Notes under the pieces: model-generated
What the model was told of the DNA's origin: nothing
The model's input: only the letters and a program-made list of their open reading frames with translations
The model's database searches: none
In this document: one piece after another, positions 61,001 to 64,000 of the stretch
How positions within the stretch are numbered: the stretch's first letter is position 1
Layout of the letters: each line of letters opens with the position of its first letter
DNA from: Metopolophium dirhodum
Lineage: Eukaryota > Arthropoda > Insecta > Hemiptera > Aphididae
Assembly: GCF_019925205.1 (NCBI RefSeq)
Contig: NC_083560.1
Coordinates: forward strand, 50,204,270 to 50,268,269
Length of the DNA: 64,000 nucleotides
Reading direction: 5' to 3'
Program-made: the position numbers and the translations under genes

Positions 61001-64000
61001 TGTATAAACATGCATTGTTGTCTTTTAAAATATTAAAAAAAATCAGTATTGATTATAAGATATCATATATTTAGTGGAATCTAGAACTTTTTACATCATA
61101 GTGTTTTTATTTATAAAATATGTTTAATATTATAAGATATAGGTAATAATAACAATCAATATCAATAAAAAACAAAAATAATTAAAAGTATCAAAATATA
61201 ATGCTTAATAACATATTATAATACTACATTTTAAAAAAACAGTTATTTTTTGAAAAACATAAATATAGTTATCAACTGATCTTAGATTGAATTATTTTGA
61301 TTATATTCATATCTACTGTTCTATCTAAATCCAGTCCCACACTAATCATATACTTGGTGGATATTTGTCAATCGTTGTGCTTTACAAGTTGTATGGGAGG
61401 TATTTACTAGTAAAGCATGGTGTTTTGTACTTCTAAATGTCACAAAAGTTTGCCATGCAAAAATAAAAATGAGTAATAGGTAACTGTCTTTACATTTTAA
61501 TGACTTATTATAGGTATAAGTACTATGTATTATTAATAGGGAAGGATTTTTAGGTTTTTAGTTTTTACATATTATGTTTATTGACTTATGCAGCTCCTTG
61601 AGGGTGAAAAATGTGGATAACTTAACCAGTACAGAATTTGAAAAAAAAAATATATTTTACATATTAAATTATATTTGTTAATTTCTTGAGTTGAAAATAT
61701 TTCGTAATGCAAATTTAAAAATGAAAAATTATAGACATTGTTGTTCAATAACTTGTTTGTAATTAATTTGGAAATTGTTTAATTTGTTTGATTGTTTCAA
61801 GAGTGACCGATTTTAAATAATTTACCAAAGAAAAGGTATACAATAATTATTTTTAAGTTGTAGCATATGATTATATGATGTGCAATTAATGGATGGTAAA
61901 TGTAAATACAGAGAAACTTCCATACTATGAAGTCTCATTGGGCATAAAATAAAATTTGTACTGTAGAGAATTTTGTGAAATAGAATTTAATAAATTTGGT
62001 TTCTTTCTCAAAAATATTTCGTTACAAGGAAAATGTTGTTAAATGAAAGCTCATTACATGGAAGTTTCACTGTATTATAAATTAATCAAGTTTAATGTTG
62101 AATTATATATTTTACATAATATGTTTTTATTGCAACTTCAATACAGATTTTTAAATTATTTAAAAATACTACCTATACATTTTTCTAAAAAAACAATTTT
62201 AAATTTTGAATATTTTTTTTTACAAGCATTAGGGTATTATCTTATTCCAAGTACTTTTTAAAAGAATTTTATCAACGTCTACATATGGGAGAGTGATGAA
62301 AGTTGGTCCAGTTTGTATCTCTGGACCATTTTTATTAAATGTCCCCTAACTGCACTAATTGTTAATATTTCAAGCATATTTACAATATTGTAAATGTAAT
62401 ATTTAAAAATGGGTTTTTTTCCAAACCCTAAATCAACTGTCTTTGAAATATTTTTTTTCTAAAAACCAAAAATGGATCAAGGTTAAGTGTAGTAGTAAAC
62501 CTATAAATGTACAATGTAAGTACTTTAGAATTTATATTGAAACATACATAGAAATAAAAAAAATTCAAATATATTACTAAAAACCCCTAAGCAATTAAGT
62601 ATTAAACCAATAGATAATATTATATAATCACTTAATCTTAGCTAAATGATAAAGAAATTAGTACAATCCTTTAAAACTTAATGATTTGGTCCAAAGTATA
62701 TGACTATTAATTTGGAAAGAATGAATCTTCTTAGACCTTAATACTAATTTTTTTTGTAAGAATGGACTACACCATAATATTTTAACATAAAATGACATTA
62801 ATCTCAAGAAATTCTATAGTAAATTTAAATTTTGTACCTACATACAATTAAACAAACCAAAAATAGTTTCTTTGATAGGGGAAAATTTAATTTATTTTTA
62901 TTTTTTATTATAAATACAATATGAGTGATTTTATTGTACTTGGTAATAATTGTACTAGTGGCTATAATTTCTTTATGAATTAATTCTTTAACAATTATTA
63001 AAGAAGAAATAAACATTGGTCCAGAGTACAAGACTCTTCCTATTAACAAAGTATAAAAAAAACTGTTTGCCAATTGGAAATAATTTTAATAACTGAAATA
63101 AATATAAAAATGGTTCATTGAGTCATCCATAAAAATAACAAATATTGTAAAACACTAATAAATGTACATTTTTTTTTTTCATTAAATATCATTAATATAG
63201 GTATGATTAATAAAATTGTTGACACAATTTAACTTCATGAATCTCAAAAAACTTAGGTCATGGAAGAGGAGAAATATTAGAATAACATATTATAACTTTG
63301 CCAACATAACTATAATTTAAACCAGTGTTTTTCAACTGGTGTACCACAAACTGGCATTAGATATGCCGCAAAACTATTGAAATTGTAAATCATTCATTCA
63401 TATTATATTGAGTAAGGTGCCTCAGGATTTTTCTAATACCTCGAAGGGTGTTGTAAATAAACTGAAAACTATTGAACTAAACACTCACTTTATTTAATAT
63501 TTTTATTGGTCATGGAATGTGAACAATGACTTAATGTAAAAACAAACCTGTAAGCTCCTAGGTCCATGCAAGGAATGTTTGTTTGAAGGTGTCTGTATAG
63601 CCATCATTGTGTCAGCAAACATTCTTGCTCGTAAATTGAGCTCTTTAATTCTCTGCTGGACAGTCATGGGTCGTAGGAACACACGAGTGGTTTCCGAAGT
63701 GTCCAAGTTTCCTAGTAGAACGTCGGTCTGTGTTGTCTGGGACAGACGGCGAAAATACAGGCGTTGATCCTCATGATGGCACCCTAGACGGGAAACATTA
63801 GTGAGTTATTTGATATAAATTGGCAGATAAGTGGGAAAACAGTCTCGGCCGTTTACAGGTTAATCTAGGCTAGCATGATCGGGCATCAACTTACCGTCAT
63901 CGTTTTTCCGGCCCAGGCGTCGCCCGAAGGCGTTCTTTGCAACCGAGTATCCGACGTACGCGAAACCAGCAAAAATCGCCGAACACACGGCCACTTTGTT
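55067..64000 (-). CDS. Armadillo-repeat protein, ARMC10/ARMCX-like, mitochondrial outer-membrane anchored (5' end beyond window)
   Basis: Eight exons join without a phase conflict: 64000-63895, 63783-63548, 59996-59737, 59644-59527, 58141-58007, 57870-57625, 57437-57274 and 55196-55067 (stop TAA). Together they encode 464 residues here; the start codon lies off the edge. Residues 3-21 form a hydrophobic anchor (VAVCSAIFAGFAYVGYSVA) followed by basic KNAFGRRLGRK, the signal-anchor style of ARMC10 and ARMCX proteins on the mitochondrial outer membrane. Residues about 114-200 are a Ser/Arg-rich linker with SRSTENLR. From about 200 on, armadillo repeats follow (DILVLEKVLVTVSNLATFT; ESVQITALVALGNLALN; DEIIYNCLSTMTNIAVF; KVVLQCLKLLINLSCND; EDILLRVVTLFSNL), with a C-terminal IRTKSLVLMKQHKNEEIRVRAQKIYNAL helix pair. 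Mammalian relatives act in mitochondrial trafficking; the role in insects is inferred. The ARMC10 orthology is likely but not tested. Confidence 0.88.
58264..59046 (-). mobile_element. Internally deleted mariner-family element in an ARMC10-like intron
   Basis: Inverted ends: cgagggacatcctgaaagtaagattacaa at 58264 and, reversed from the right, tgaaggatatccagaaactaagattacaag. Both are directly flanked by TA (58262-58263, 59047-59048), the mariner target. In the minus strand, broken frames read LTDDKTWVYLSQ, PTIINAAVYYETLRKLKK, LLLHDNVRHHTA and FGWV..PPHYSPYLA, which are mariner transposase blocks, including the HDNA.PH region and the YSPDLAP region with changes. At 783 bp it is shorter than the usual 1.3 kb. 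It lies between exons 4 and 5 (intron 59526-58142). Confidence 0.85.
60405..61004. mobile_element. 596-bp near-perfect palindromic MITE in the large ARMC10-like intron
   Basis: CAGGGTGATTCATAAAGCGTAAAACACTCATTATCTC... starts at 60407 and its reverse complement ends at 61002; TA lies at 60405-60406 and 61003-61004. The two arms are almost identical for roughly 250 bp each. A short unpaired centre (about 60690-60760) contains 'tgcggagtggagtggtatggggttaccccgca'. It is a foldback MITE with a TA target, probably mobilised by a Tc1/mariner-type enzyme. Confidence 0.9.
61010..63320. other. Large intron of the armadillo gene, remaining part
   Basis: Intron 2 (63547-59997) is AT-rich here, with no supported ORF; short frames such as 62043-62261 are chance. 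No conserved element was recognised. Confidence 0.5.
63323..63460. mobile_element. hAT-type end in the armadillo-gene intron
   Basis: CAGTGTTTTTCAACTGGTGTACCACAAACTGGC closely resembles the terminus of hAT elements of the CAGTGTTTTTCAACCRGTGTGCC type. A partner end was not located, and a 138-bp limit is only approximate. Confidence 0.45.

Overview
The window looks like nuclear DNA from a hemipteran insect, most likely an aphid. The base composition is very AT-rich, spliceosomal introns are present, and the words TAGGTA/TACCTA recur everywhere. One repeat family (called R1 here) occurs in at least nine places. I recognise these as aphid-like from general knowledge; no search was run. There is no sign of bacterial operons, CRISPR arrays, rRNA or tRNA genes.

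Layout. 1-1283 is repeat R1. 1302-2341 holds three exons of a THAP-domain gene whose splice phases agree. Its middle exon encodes four tandem VKLEP units that fit the SUMO/synergy-control motif. 2939-10610 is a second, decayed THAP plus P-element-type (THAP9-like) transposase gene. Its first visible intron was invaded by a non-autonomous piggyBac element (TTAA, 13-bp perfect inverted termini), and a hAT element with a perfect 8-bp target duplication lies in its middle. 12-24 kb is a graveyard: R1 copies (one folded back and carrying a TTAA MITE), a rotted retroelement with a zinc-knuckle relic and a macro-domain relic, and a rotted CGGBP1-like hAT copy. 24.98-25.81 kb carries a long unidentified exon on the minus strand. 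26-54 kb has no convincing complete gene. It holds MITEs, three jockey-type LINE tails, hAT scraps, long palindromes and one GC-richer island (35.1-36.2 kb) that may be a promoter or first exon.

55,067-64,000 (minus strand) is the one clear host gene. It has eight exons with consistent phases, runs off the right edge, and encodes an N-terminal membrane anchor followed by armadillo repeats like ARMC10/ARMCX mitochondrial outer-membrane proteins. Its introns carry an internally deleted mariner element and a 596-bp near-perfect palindromic MITE.

The most interesting items are the SUMO-motif array in the THAP gene, the nested transposon stratigraphy of the P-element locus, and the macro domain in a retroelement relic. 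I did not find a convincing new defence or biosynthetic system.
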